Below, piece by piece: positions 13,446 to 23,499 of a stretch of 64,000 bases of DNA. The notes below the pieces were generated by a model. That model ran no database searches. It was given only the letters and a program-made list of their open reading frames with translations, and had not been told where the DNA came from. The DNA is taken from contig NZ_FODZ01000001.1 of assembly GCF_900110505.1 (NCBI RefSeq), positions 886,861-950,860 on the forward strand, given 5' to 3'. The position numbers and the translations under genes are program-made. Each line of letters begins with the position of its first letter. Position 1 is the stretch's first letter. Source of the stretch: Luteibacter sp. UNC138MFCol5.1. GTDB taxonomy: Bacteria > Pseudomonadota > Gammaproteobacteria > Xanthomonadales > Rhodanobacteraceae.

Positions 13446-14351
13446 GTGCCATTCAACCAGCTGATCCTTCCGCTCCTCGGCGGATACATATTTGTAAATC
13501 ATACCTATCTGACGTGTTACTGGGCTTCGCGCCATCCGAAAGAACACATGGTGTTCTTGTCCGCTGTAGCGGGTGCGGTACTGCTTGTCATAGCAAGGAC
13601 AATCGCCTTCCTGCTCGCCCTCACCAAGTTTGGCCAGGCATGCTGGGCTAAACTCCATAGCGTCGTGCCCTTTCCTGGTATCGGTACTGCGGTACTGGCG
13701 TTCATCCTTGGCTTCGTCCTTCGGCATTGGTTTAACAAGGCGTGGACGAAGTCGCGAGCACCGCTCTGGCTGTACGCGGCTGGCCAATTCAACAAGCTCG
13801 AGGAGGTTCTCTTTAGGAGCGCCTATCCGGTCAAGCCGAGCCACGCGGTAAGGCGCCATCCTTGGCGACATCTCGCGCTAGGTCTTATTGGATGGCATAG
13901 AATTCAGGGGCTACTGTCACGGTTTCCATTCGTACGAGTGCCATCTGCTTACTTGGTCGAAAGTGAGCATGTCTCGCCTCAGCCCGTGATGATCTGCATG
14001 AAGAATCGTAAGGTCTACGTGGGTTTTATTGAGTTCGCGCTTCCTATGCGCGCTGAAGTCAAGACGTTTATTACGCTGCTTCCAGCTTGGAGTGGCTATC
14101 GGGACAAGGACACTTTGGCGGTGATCCCGACTACCGATTACGAAGAAACCTATGACTACATTGTCAACGCGGCGGCGGGCGGAGACGCGCTCGATCTCGG
14201 CAAGTTCCTGAAGGCACTATGTATCGACGACGTTGAGACAGTGAATCTATACGACGATGACGCATTCGTTGCGTTCAGTCCGCCGGATGATAACGAACCC
14301 GGTGGTGTGCAGAATAATGCCCACGAGACTCCTGACTGGAGCGTCATGTAG
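13446..14351 (+). CDS. Membrane-anchored protein of unknown function, possibly DUF6338-like
   Basis: A 301-aa protein starting at GTG 13446 (GAGG about 9 bases upstream). It has about three hydrophobic segments in the first 110 residues (near 5-22, 33-55 and 75-95) and a soluble C-terminal part of about 190 residues. That part contains VMICMKNRKVYVGF, then LPAWSGYRDKDT and IPTTDYEE, an arrangement reminiscent of DUF6338-type proteins in which a small beta domain follows a membrane anchor. The family link is from memory and unproven. Codon use and GC content differ from both neighbouring operons. No function can be assigned; linkage to a 67-aa partner on a small insert would be consistent with a defence or stress cassette, but this is speculation. 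Confidence 0.6.
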   Translation: MPFNQLILPLLGGYIFVNHTYLTCYWASRHPKEHMVFLSAVAGAVLLVIARTIAFLLALTKFGQACWAKLHSVVPFPGIGTAVLAFILGFVLRHWFNKAWTKSRAPLWLYAAGQFNKLEEVLFRSAYPVKPSHAVRRHPWRHLALGLIGWHRIQGLLSRFPFVRVPSAYLVESEHVSPQPVMICMKNRKVYVGFIEFALPMRAEVKTFITLLPAWSGYRDKDTLAVIPTTDYEETYDYIVNAAAGGDALDLGKFLKALCIDDVETVNLYDDDAFVAFSPPDDNEPGGVQNNAHETPDWSVM

Positions 14352-14464
14352 GTCAGTGAACGGGACGGATGTATAGATCCCTGAATAGAGCACCGGGCGC
14401 TCGGCGTCGCCCTCCTCCCCGCCGCCTGAGGTGGCCGCGATCGATTTTGGCCAGCGACGGCGAA

Positions 14465-14494
14465 CCGTCATACCGGCTGTCATCAGGATTTCAT
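14465..14494 (+). promoter_or_regulatory. Pho-box-like direct repeats upstream of the TonB receptor operon
   Basis: The sequence holds CTGTCAT (14477-14483), four bases, then ATTTCAT (14488-14494), the 7-N4-7 layout of a PhoB box (consensus CTGTCAT-N4-CTGTCAY). A further CCGTCAT lies 12 bases upstream (14465). The site is 95 bases before the receptor start. PhoB control is inferred from this match and from the phytase-like gene in the operon. Confidence 0.45.
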
Positions 14495-14588
14495 TTGGAC
14501 GTCCGACCATGCACCGCTTCACGGCGCGTGTCGGGCAGGCTCAGGGGAGCGACGCCGCAGCGCGCCAGCGTGAGAAGGGACGTCGCTC

Positions 14589-16925
14589 TTGTTCAAGCCC
14601 ACCATCCTGGCCGCCGCTCTCGGCATGGCCTTCGCTTCCGGCGCGTTCGCGACGGACACCGATACCACCGCCGACGCCTCGATGGCCAAGCGGGACAAGG
14701 CGCAGGAGCTCGACGCGGTCTCCGTGATCGGCACCGGCGAAACCCGCCAGGTGCAGCGCCTGCGTCCCGCGGAGCAGAAGGTGCTGCCGCCCGGCACGAG
14801 CCTGCAGAAGGTGCTCAACACGCTGCCGGGCGTGAACGCGCAGTCGGTCGATGCCCTGGGCACGAACGAGCAGTCGTTGACCCTGAGCCTGCGCGGCTTC
14901 AGTGGCACGCGTCTCGGCTACACGCTCGACGGCATGCCGCTCGGCGACAGCGCGTACAACAACTACAACGGCCTCTCGATCAGCCGCGCGCTCATCTCCG
15001 AGAACTTTGGCGGCGCGGAGCTCTCGGAAGGCATCGGCAACCTCGGCACGCCGTCCACCAGCAACCTCGGCGGCACCATCGCGTACACGTCGAACGATCC
15101 GTCGAAGACGATGGGCGGCCGTGTCGCGCAGACGTTCGGCAGCGACCATAACCGCCGTACGTACGCGCGCTTCGACAGCGGCGAATACAACGGCTTCTCG
15201 CTGTACCTGTCCGGCGCGCGCACCGAGTCGGATCTGTTCAATCACCAGAGCGCCTACAACCAGTCCACCACGAAGCAGTTCAACGGCAAGGCCGTCTGGG
15301 ACTTCGACTGGGCGCGCCTGACCGGCTTCGCGGACACCTCGCGCACCACGCAGGCGGACTACTTCTATCTGTCGAAGAGCGAGCTCGCGCGCGGCCTCGG
15401 CTGGGACTGGGGCGGCTACGCGCCCAACTGGCAGCGGGCGGTTGGCAAGGCATACTGCAACAGCGGCACGTTCAATGCGCGCCTGTGCGATCGCAGCGGT
15501 CCGGACACCGATGCGGACGGCGCGTTCACCGCGGGCCAGATCCTCCGCGACGACGATCTCTACTACCTCGCCGGCGATTTCTTTCCCAGCGACGCGGTCA
15601 CCATCCACGCCCAGGTCTACCACCACGAGGACGCGGGCGAGGGCCATAACTGGAACAGCGGCACGTATTCGTACCCGGGCACCGCGCGCCAGCTGCCCAT
15701 CATCTTCCGCAACACGCTGTACACGATCAACCGCTCGGGTGCGATCCTGTCGGCCGCGTGGGACTTCGCCAACCAGCACATCGAAGGCGGCGTCTGGTAC
15801 GAGCACAACGTCTCCAGCGCGTCGCGCTACAGCAGCTACGTGACCGGTCCGCGCGACCTCAGCGGCCGTATCGACGAGACGCCGAACATCGGCGTGTTCG
15901 ACCAGCGCACCGTATGGAACACCCGCCAGGCGTTCCTGCAGGACACGATCCGCTTCCTCGACGACGCGCTCACCGTCGACGTCGGCGTGAAGAGTCCCCA
16001 CGTCACGTCTCAGGCGACCGCGCTGCCCGGCGTGGCACTGACCCCGATCAGCCCCACGTCGAACAACCAGTTCGCCAGCGGCAAGCTCAGCGCGAGCAAG
16101 GCGCTTCTTCCGCAGTTCGGCGCGCGCTACAAGCTCGCCGAAGGCCAGGAAGTGTTCGCGAGCTTCGCCAAGAACATCGCCATGTTCCAGGGTGGCTTCA
16201 AGCTCGGTCCGCAGGCCGTGAGCCAGGCGATCTGGAACGCGCAGGGCGACCTGAAGCCCGAGAAGTCGCGCAGCCTCGAAGCGGGCTATCGCATCGAGAG
16301 CGGCCCGGTGGCGGCGTCGCTCGCGGCGTACAAGGTGCGTTTCGACAACCGCCTCCTCCAGTACAACCCGTGCGACTCCCGCCAGCCGGTCGGTCCGCGT
16401 TGCGGCAACCGCTTCTACAACGTCGGCGGCGTGGACAGCCACGGCGTGGAGCTGACGTTCGTCTGGACGCCGACGGATCACCTGCGCTGGTACAACTCCG
16501 CCTCGCTCAACCGCTCGACCTATGCGAGCGACTACACGCAGGCCGGCGTCGTCCAGCCTACGAAGGGCAAGATCCAGACGGACACGCCGAAGAAGCTCTT
16601 CGCGACGCAGATCGACTGGACCCAGGGCGCGTGGTTCGCGTCGCTGCGCGGCAAGTACACCGGCGAGCGTTTCTACACGTACACCAACGACCGGGGTTTC
16701 GGTGGTTTCACCGTGTGGGATCTCTCGGGTGGCTACGACTTCGGCGCGATCTCGTTCGCGAAGAGCGTCCGCCTTTCGCTCAACGTCACCAACCTCGGCG
16801 ACAAGCGCTACGCGAGCAATCTCGACTCCAGCGTGTTCGCGCCAACGGACCCGACCGGTACGATCTACGTGTTCCATGCGTCGGCACCGCGCCAGTACTT
16901 CGCCACGCTGGACGTGCGCTTCTGA
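14589..16925 (+). CDS. TonB-dependent outer-membrane receptor
   Basis: Outer-membrane active transporter of 778 aa. A signal peptide (about residues 1-21, ending GAFA) is followed by a TonB-box-like segment (ELDAVSVIGTG), a plug domain (about residues 55-165, including LSLRGFSGTRLGYTLDG) and a 22-strand-type barrel ending in YFATLDVRF with terminal Phe. The start codon is TTG at 14589: AGAAGGGA lies 8 bases upstream, and no ATG fits the signal peptide. The next gene, a phytase-like esterase, starts on the overlapping TGATG, so the receptor probably imports a phosphorylated compound or product processed by that enzyme. A Pho-box-like site lies upstream. The substrate is not determinable from the barrel. 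Confidence 0.93.
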   Translation: MFKPTILAAALGMAFASGAFATDTDTTADASMAKRDKAQELDAVSVIGTGETRQVQRLRPAEQKVLPPGTSLQKVLNTLPGVNAQSVDALGTNEQSLTLSLRGFSGTRLGYTLDGMPLGDSAYNNYNGLSISRALISENFGGAELSEGIGNLGTPSTSNLGGTIAYTSNDPSKTMGGRVAQTFGSDHNRRTYARFDSGEYNGFSLYLSGARTESDLFNHQSAYNQSTTKQFNGKAVWDFDWARLTGFADTSRTTQADYFYLSKSELARGLGWDWGGYAPNWQRAVGKAYCNSGTFNARLCDRSGPDTDADGAFTAGQILRDDDLYYLAGDFFPSDAVTIHAQVYHHEDAGEGHNWNSGTYSYPGTARQLPIIFRNTLYTINRSGAILSAAWDFANQHIEGGVWYEHNVSSASRYSSYVTGPRDLSGRIDETPNIGVFDQRTVWNTRQAFLQDTIRFLDDALTVDVGVKSPHVTSQATALPGVALTPISPTSNNQFASGKLSASKALLPQFGARYKLAEGQEVFASFAKNIAMFQGGFKLGPQAVSQAIWNAQGDLKPEKSRSLEAGYRIESGPVAASLAAYKVRFDNRLLQYNPCDSRQPVGPRCGNRFYNVGGVDSHGVELTFVWTPTDHLRWYNSASLNRSTYASDYTQAGVVQPTKGKIQTDTPKKLFATQIDWTQGAWFASLRGKYTGERFYTYTNDRGFGGFTVWDLSGGYDFGAISFAKSVRLSLNVTNLGDKRYASNLDSSVFAPTDPTGTIYVFHASAPRQYFATLDVRF

Positions 16926-18430
16926 TGCGGCGCGTCCTTGCCGGGCTCGCCGCCATCGTCGTGATCGGCAGCGCCTCTGCGCAGGCCATCGAGGTCCGCC
17001 GGCCGGATATCGCCTCGACGCCGCTGCCGCGGTCCGTCGAGGCGGGCGGCACGGTCTACGTGGATCGCGGTCTCGTCGCCTCGGGCTCGCTGCCGGCCGG
17101 CACGGTGGATTTCCTCGGCGACACGCTGGGCTCGTTCTCGTCGCTGAGCATCGAGCCGGGCACGTGGAAGCGTGAGGGCGACACCTATACCGGCGTGCTC
17201 TGGACGCTTCCCGATCGCGGCCGCAACGATCCCGAGCACGACGTCTTCTTCGATTACCGCGGACGCATGCATCGTTTCCGCGTACGCCTGTCGCTCGCGG
17301 GCGACGGCAAGGGGCGTTTCGACCTCGTGCCGGATGGTGGCAGGGTGTTGCGCGATTTCAACGGGAATCCGTTCACCGGTGCCGAGCCGCGAGGCGGTAC
17401 CCTCCGCGAACATGGCGTCCTTCTTCCCGCGCCGGCCAGTGGCACCGGCGCCGGCAAGGTGTCGCTCGACGCGGAATCGCTGCAGTTCACGCGCGACGGC
17501 GGCTTCTATGTCGGCGACGAGTACGCCGCCAACGTGTACCGCTTCGATGCCGACGGCCGGCTCGACGGCGTGATCGTTCCGCCTCGCGCCGTCCAGCCGC
17601 TCGATGCGAGCGGGAAGCCCGACTTCACGTCGTTGCGTCCGCCCGCCTCGGGTCGTCGCAACAACCAGGGCGTCGAAGGCATGGCGATGTCGCCCGACGG
17701 CACGCGTCTGTTCGTCGTGCTGCAGAGCGCGCTCGTGCAGGACAGCGCTCCGGGCGATGCATCGGGGCGCGCGCTGACGCGCGTGCTCGTCTACGACACG
17801 AGCCGGAACGCCGTGCCGTCGCGGCCGGTGGCGCACTATGTCGTCCGCCTCCCGGTGTACGACGACAAGGGCGCCGGCGGCACGCCGAACCGGACCGCCG
17901 CGCAAAGCGAGATCCGGGTGCTCGACGACCATCGCTTCCTGATGCTGGCTCGCGACGGGGCGGGGTGGGGTGCCGACGGCGATCGTCCGATCGTGTTCAA
18001 GAGCGTGCTGCTTGTCGATACCTCGGGCGCGACGAACCTCGCCGGCACCGCGTACGAGACGGCGACGACGTCGGTGCGCGTCGCCGGTGGCGAGCTGCGT
18101 CCGGACATCCGTCCCGCCAGCTCCACGCCGCTGGTCGATCTGCTCGATCCCACGGACCTCGCGCGCTTCGGGCTCGCGATCGACGCCGCGTCACCGGGCA
18201 AGGCGCTTCTGTCCGAGAAGTGGGAAGCGATGGACCTCGTGTCCACGCTCGATCCCGCGCGTCCGGACGACGGGTTCCTCATCGTCGGCAACGACAACGA
18301 CTTCGTCGCGAAGCACTGCGTCATGGATGGCCAGCGCTGCGACTCGGCCATCGACAACGACAACCGCATCCTCGTGTACCGGCTCACCTTGCCGGGCATG
18401 CGTTCCACCGCCGCCTCCCACCACCACTGA
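16925..18430 (+). CDS. Secreted phytase-like esterase (esterase-like activity of phytase family)
   Basis: A 501-aa exported protein with an N-terminal signal peptide (MRRVLAGLAAIVVIGSASAQA). The body matches the esterase-like phytase family (Pfam 13449), a six-bladed beta-propeller: characteristic segments are LPDRGRNDPEHDV, RDGGFYVGDEY, NQGVEGMAMSPDG and the late FLIVGNDNDF block. Members hydrolyse phosphate esters such as phytate outside the cytoplasm, often with Ca2+. The ATG overlaps the stop of the TonB receptor by one base (TGATG), so the two are tightly coupled, and a third exported protein follows after 12 bases. The precise substrate is not established; phosphoester scavenging is inferred from family and context. 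Confidence 0.85.
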   Translation: MRRVLAGLAAIVVIGSASAQAIEVRRPDIASTPLPRSVEAGGTVYVDRGLVASGSLPAGTVDFLGDTLGSFSSLSIEPGTWKREGDTYTGVLWTLPDRGRNDPEHDVFFDYRGRMHRFRVRLSLAGDGKGRFDLVPDGGRVLRDFNGNPFTGAEPRGGTLREHGVLLPAPASGTGAGKVSLDAESLQFTRDGGFYVGDEYAANVYRFDADGRLDGVIVPPRAVQPLDASGKPDFTSLRPPASGRRNNQGVEGMAMSPDGTRLFVVLQSALVQDSAPGDASGRALTRVLVYDTSRNAVPSRPVAHYVVRLPVYDDKGAGGTPNRTAAQSEIRVLDDHRFLMLARDGAGWGADGDRPIVFKSVLLVDTSGATNLAGTAYETATTSVRVAGGELRPDIRPASSTPLVDLLDPTDLARFGLAIDAASPGKALLSEKWEAMDLVSTLDPARPDDGFLIVGNDNDFVAKHCVMDGQRCDSAIDNDNRILVYRLTLPGMRSTAASHHH

Positions 18431-18442
18431 AGGGTCATGCGC

Positions 18443-19318
18443 ATGATGAAACGTACGGTTCTCTCCCTGCTGTCCGCCACCCTGCTTCTCGGCGCGGCCA
18501 CCAGCCACGCGAACACTCCGGCCTATGTCGACAGCAAGGAGTACAAGGTGCTCCTCGACGCGTCGCGTTTCGCGTCCAATCCGTCGACCGCCGCGGCGCA
18601 GCTGCTCAAGGACGTGTCGACGCGCCTGACGGCGCTGAAGTTCGACAAGACGATCTCGGGCAATTTCAGCGCGGGCGATCGCGACACGCTGGCTTACTAC
18701 GACACCGCGCACAGCTGCTCGCTCTACGGCCGCGGTTACACGGTGCGTACCCGTGCGGGCGATCATTCGGACATCCAGTTCAAGTTCCGTCATCCCGACG
18801 AGGAGCTCTCGTACTGGACCGACGTGTCGGGTGCCGGCAAGAACAAGTCCACCAAGCTCGAGACCGACGTGACGCCGGGCAGCCTCGTGCTCGCGCACTC
18901 GACCAAGCAGGATGCGACCACGACGCCGACGACGGTGTCGGCGCTGATCAAGCAGTTTCCCGGCGCGTCGGCCCTATCGGACATCTCGACCGCCACGCTC
19001 TCGCCGGTGGCCGGCGTGACCGTCACGCAGCAGGAATACGACGGTCCCGAGGCGGATATCGGTCAGTCGGTCGCCGAGTTCACCCTGACGTTGTGGTACA
19101 TCAACAACGCGTCGACGCCGTCGGTGGCGGAGCTGTCGTTCCGCGTCGACGCCGACGCCGACGACTACTTCACGACGCCGGTGCTCACGCGCTCGCAGAC
19201 GCTGAACACCGCGATCGGCTCGATCGGCAACGGCTGGAACATCGCCAACGACGGCGGCAAGACGAGCTGGCTGTACGCCTATCGCTCGTCGTCGTACCCG
19301 AACGGGTTCTGCAACTAA
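18443..19318 (+). CDS. Exported CYTH-like (triphosphate-tunnel type) protein, function unknown
   Basis: A 291-aa protein with a signal peptide (MKRTVLSLLSATLLLGAATSHA). I chose ATG 18443 because GAAGGG lies 8 bases before it; the ATG at 18437 is only 2 bases from that site. The mature part contains LAYYDTAHSCSLYGRGYTVRTR, then IQFKFRHPDEE, and later AEFTLTLWY and VAELSFRVD, which resembles the strand order of CYTH domains (Y-DT...L...G...R-R...KFR...E-EL). The canonical ExExK motif is not evident, so catalysis is doubtful. CYTH proteins bind triphosphate or polyphosphate, which would fit an operon with a phytase-like enzyme and a TonB receptor. An export signal on such a fold is unusual. The homology is my reading of the pattern. 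Confidence 0.65.
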   Translation: MMKRTVLSLLSATLLLGAATSHANTPAYVDSKEYKVLLDASRFASNPSTAAAQLLKDVSTRLTALKFDKTISGNFSAGDRDTLAYYDTAHSCSLYGRGYTVRTRAGDHSDIQFKFRHPDEELSYWTDVSGAGKNKSTKLETDVTPGSLVLAHSTKQDATTTPTTVSALIKQFPGASALSDISTATLSPVAGVTVTQQEYDGPEADIGQSVAEFTLTLWYINNASTPSVAELSFRVDADADDYFTTPVLTRSQTLNTAIGSIGNGWNIANDGGKTSWLYAYRSSSYPNGFCN

Positions 19319-19322
19319 GGTC

Positions 19323-19414
19323 GTTGGAGCGGACCTGGCCGCGACGGCTTTTCGCGAAGAGCGACAGTTCCTGCCCCTCTTTCGCAACGGCGTCGCGGCC
19401 AGGGCCGCTCCCAC
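19323..19414. repeat. Palindromic intergenic repeat, family R2
   Basis: Outer arms GTTGGAGCGGACCTGGCCGC (19323) and its imperfect complement ending GGGCCGCTCCCAC (19414), with an inner TTTCGCGAAGAG segment. It lies between the convergent CYTH-like gene and ilvE. Other copies are at 41795, 56892 and 62612. Confidence 0.85.
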
Positions 19415-19427
19415 GTGCTGCCTGCGG

Positions 19428-20345
19428 TTACAGCGGTTCGAGCCAGCCCCAGCGGTCGGCGGTCTTGCCGTTGAACAGGCCGAAGAACAGTTCCTGCAGG
19501 CGGCGGGTGATCGGACCGGCCTGGCCGCTGCCGATCTTCTTGCCGTCCACCGAACGGATCGGCGTGACTTCCGCCGCCGTGCCGCACATCAGGATCTCGT
19601 CGGCGAGGTAGAGGTATTCGCGCGGGAGGTCGCGTTCGATCACGTCGATGCCTTCCTCGCGGGCGAGCGTCATCAGCGTGTGGCGCGTGATGCCCGTGAG
19701 GATCGAGGCGCTGGCCGGCGTCGTGTGCAGCGCGCCGTCGAACACGAGGAACAGGTTCTCGCCCGCGCCTTCGCTGAGGAGGCCCGTGTTCGCGAGCGCG
19801 ATGCCTTCGCCGAAGCCGAGGCGGCGCGCTTCGCGCGCGATCAGCTGGCCGGAGAGGTAATTGCCGCCGGCCTTCGCGCCCGCCGGGATCGTGTTCGGAG
19901 CGAAGCGCTGCCAGCTCGACACGCAGGCGTCGATGCCGTTCTGCAGCGCCTCGGGTCCGAGGTACGGGCCCATGGGCCAGGTGGCTACGGCGACGTCGGT
20001 GGGACAGTCGGCCGAGAGGCCGAACCCGCCGAGACCGCGGAACGCGACCGGGCGCAGGTAGGCGGCCTTGAGCTCGTTCCTGCGGATCACCTCGCGGCAG
20101 GCTTCCGCCAGTTCGTCCATCGAGTAGGGGATCTCGATGTCGTAGATCTTCGCCGAGAGATACAGGCGCTTGAGGTGGTCGGTCAGGCGGAAGATGGCCG
20201 CGCCGTCCGGCGTTTCATAGCTGCGGATGCCTTCGAACACCGACGAGCCGTAATGCAGCGCGTGCGCCATCACGTGGACGGTGGCATCGCGCCAGGGCTT
20301 GATCTGCCCGTTCTGCCAGATCCATTCGGGGTAGTTCTGCGACAT
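19428..20345 (-). CDS. ilvE: Branched-chain amino acid aminotransferase
   Basis: PLP enzyme of 305 aa (E. coli IlvE 309 aa) catalysing the final transamination to leucine, isoleucine and valine. The N-terminus contains WIWQNGQIKPW and HALHYGSSVFEGIR; the PLP lysine lies in IPAGAKAGGNYLSG; the phosphate-binding region reads LLSEGAGENLF and ADEILMCGTAAEVTPIRSVD. Start ATG 20345 has CGGAG 7 bases upstream. It stands alone, with a palindromic repeat at its 3' side and an unrelated exported protein gene upstream on the same strand. Confidence 0.95.
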   Translation of the reverse strand: MSQNYPEWIWQNGQIKPWRDATVHVMAHALHYGSSVFEGIRSYETPDGAAIFRLTDHLKRLYLSAKIYDIEIPYSMDELAEACREVIRRNELKAAYLRPVAFRGLGGFGLSADCPTDVAVATWPMGPYLGPEALQNGIDACVSSWQRFAPNTIPAGAKAGGNYLSGQLIAREARRLGFGEGIALANTGLLSEGAGENLFLVFDGALHTTPASASILTGITRHTLMTLAREEGIDVIERDLPREYLYLADEILMCGTAAEVTPIRSVDGKKIGSGQAGPITRRLQELFFGLFNGKTADRWGWLEPL

Positions 20346-20442
20346 GGGTACGCTCCGTAGGGGACCGCCCATGATACCGGGTACGCCCGCGAGCCACATG
20401 GCGCGTCGCGTCAGTGCGGCGGCGCATGGCTGCGACGAGCGC

Positions 20443-20937
20443 TCAGCCCGGAGGGCGCAGCCAGAGGCAGCCGGCATCGCGGACCACCGCGAAATGCGCG
20501 CGGCGGGTGGGGCCTTGCGCGCCGGGAGGGGCCGTCACGGCGTCGATGCCGGAGTCCTCGCCGCCTTCCAGGGCCACGAGCGATTGCCTCACCAGCGACT
20601 CCATGGCGCGCAGGTTCTCGACGGTGCCCGCGCTGCCGTAGCCGTCCCAGAGCACCAGGCCGCCGATGCGGTTGGCGCTGCGGGCGGCGAACGCCTGGGC
20701 CATGCCCTCGCGCAGCTCGCCGATGTCCTTGGCGCAGAGGAGGCCCGCGGTCGGGACGCCCGGCGTGCTCGCGGCGGACGAGGGCGTGGGCAGGAGGGAC
20801 GCCGCGCCCACCGCGCTGCACGGCTGGTCGCTGAACACCGGCCGCCCGTCCTGGCCGACGCATCGATGGATCGCCGTTTGCGCGGCGGCGGGCAGGGCGA
20901 GGCAGAGCAGGAGCAGCAGGGCGATGGCGCGGATCAC
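20443..20937 (-). CDS. Exported DUF4124-type protein
   Basis: A 164-aa protein with an N-terminal signal peptide (to about residue 19, ALPAAAQ) followed by IHRCVGQDGRPVFSDQPC, the hallmark of the DUF4124 domain (aromatic/Arg-Cys, Gly, FSDxPC). The two cysteines are probably disulfide-bonded in the periplasm. The rest is Ala/Gly-rich, with two more cysteines (LLCAKD and GCLWLRPPG). Function is unknown for the family. It ends about 100 bases before ilvE starts on the same strand, but no shared pathway is apparent. Confidence 0.75.
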   Translation of the reverse strand: MIRAIALLLLLCLALPAAAQTAIHRCVGQDGRPVFSDQPCSAVGAASLLPTPSSAASTPGVPTAGLLCAKDIGELREGMAQAFAARSANRIGGLVLWDGYGSAGTVENLRAMESLVRQSLVALEGGEDSGIDAVTAPPGAQGPTRRAHFAVVRDAGCLWLRPPG

Positions 20938-21012
20938 GGGGGCGGCGCGGTGGCGAACGGTGCGCCATCATCCCGTTCCGCGCATGCGCGGAGGGTGACG
21001 GCGCGCACGTTC

Positions 21013-21843
21013 TCAACGCGCGGCGAGGCGCTCCAGGACCGACGTCGTCGCCCGCGCGCGGTTGATCGTGTAGAAGTGCAGGCCGGGCGCCCCGCCGTCG
21101 AGCAGCCGCTGGCACAGTTCGGCCACGACATCGGCCCCCAGTTCGCGCACCGCCCCCGCGTCGTCGCCGTGGGCCTGCATGCGCTTGACGATCCAGCGCG
21201 GGATCTCGGCGCCGCACTGATCGGAGAAGCGGCGCAGCTGGCTGAAGTTCGCGATGGGCATGATGCCCGGCACGATGGGGATGTTCACGCCGAGCTTCGT
21301 CACGTCGTCGACGAAGCGGAAATAGGCATCCGCGTTGAAGAAATACTGCGTGATCGCGCCATCGGCGCCGGCATCCACCTTGGCCTTGAAGTGGCGCAGG
21401 TCGGCGAGGGCGTTCTCGGCCTGCGGGTGCATTTCCGGGTAGGCCGCGACCTCGATGTGGAAATGATCGCCGCTGTGCTGGCGGATGAAGGCGACGAGTT
21501 CCGCGGCGTAGCGGAAATCGCCGGGGGTGGCCATGCCGGAGGGCAGGTCGCCGCGCAGCGCGACGATGCGCCGGCAGCCAGACGCCTTGTACGTATCGAG
21601 CAGGGCGCCGATCTCCGCGCGGGTGCCGCCCATGCACGAGAGATGCGGCGCGACGGAAAGCGCGTGTTCCGAGCGCAGCCGGCGCACCGTTTCGTCCGTG
21701 TAGCTGAGCGTCGAGCCACCGGCGCCGAAGGTCACCGAGACATAGTCGGGAGCATGGCCCTTGAGGCGCCCCACGGCGCTGTCGAGCTGCTGGCGCTGCT
21801 CGTCGGTCTTGGGCGGGAAGAACTCGAAGCTGATGGCGGGCAT
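21013..21843 (-). CDS. metF: 5,10-methylenetetrahydrofolate reductase
   Basis: FAD-dependent TIM-barrel enzyme of 276 aa that reduces methylene-THF to methyl-THF, the methyl donor for methionine synthase. Family motifs visible are SFEFFPPKTDEQ at the N-terminus, VSVTFGAGGST, HLSCMGGTRAEI, IVALRGDLP, GADGAITQYFFNADAY and VPGIMPI. Start ATG 21843 has GAGG 8 bases upstream and matches the E. coli N-terminus. It lies downstream of ahcY, but a terminator and its own palindromic site separate them, so it is likely transcribed from its own promoter. Confidence 0.95.
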   Translation of the reverse strand: MPAISFEFFPPKTDEQRQQLDSAVGRLKGHAPDYVSVTFGAGGSTLSYTDETVRRLRSEHALSVAPHLSCMGGTRAEIGALLDTYKASGCRRIVALRGDLPSGMATPGDFRYAAELVAFIRQHSGDHFHIEVAAYPEMHPQAENALADLRHFKAKVDAGADGAITQYFFNADAYFRFVDDVTKLGVNIPIVPGIMPIANFSQLRRFSDQCGAEIPRWIVKRMQAHGDDAGAVRELGADVVAELCQRLLDGGAPGLHFYTINRARATTSVLERLAAR

Positions 21844-21875
21844 GGCGCGACCTCGGAGGGATGGTCGAAGTATAT

Positions 21876-21899
21876 ATCTTTCCATCCAGATGGAAAGAT
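21876..21899 (-). promoter_or_regulatory. Perfect palindrome upstream of metF, candidate operator
   Basis: ATCTTTCCATC and its exact complement, separated by two bases, lie 33-56 bases before the metF start. The layout ATCTY-N3-AT-N4 and its mirror matches sequences at metK (41671) and metE (44571). It looks like the site of a dimeric methionine-cycle repressor; SahR/SamR (ArsR-family) regulators are the kind known for such sites in proteobacteria, but the regulator is not in this window. Confidence 0.55.
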
Positions 21900-21913
21900 G
21901 GCTAACCGTCTCC

Positions 21914-21988
21914 GTAGGAGCGCGCCCTGCGCGCGACAGCGTTTCGCGAAGCGCATCAGGCCCTGTGGCTCCTGGCCTCAAAAACATG
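21914..21988. repeat. Palindromic intergenic repeat, family R1, truncated
   Basis: It begins with the R1 head GTAGGAGCGCGCCCTGCGCG and runs through the TTTCGCGAAG...GGCTCCTGGCCTC interior, but the closing arm present in the 28553 copy is missing; the sequence passes directly into the ahcY terminator. Confidence 0.75.
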
Positions 21989-21992
21989 CGGC

Positions 21993-22021
21993 AAAAAAAA
22001 GGGCGCCCCGAGGGCGCCCTT
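21993..22021 (-). terminator. Rho-independent terminator of ahcY
   Basis: Read on the minus strand, AAGGGCGCCC, a three-base loop and GGGCGCCCTT are followed by a run of eight T. It begins about 25 bases past the ahcY stop and separates ahcY from metF. Confidence 0.9.
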
Positions 22022-22045
22022 GTCGATCCGGGGAAATCCCCTCGA

Positions 22046-23479
<1,434 letters not shown>

Positions 23480-23499
23480 CTGGCGTAGCTCCGGAGATT

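Noticed and set aside
14541-16877. 778-codon open frame antisense to the TonB receptor
   Set aside because: It is Arg/Val/Ala-rich with no recognisable domain and lies opposite a clear gene; long antisense frames are expected at this GC content.
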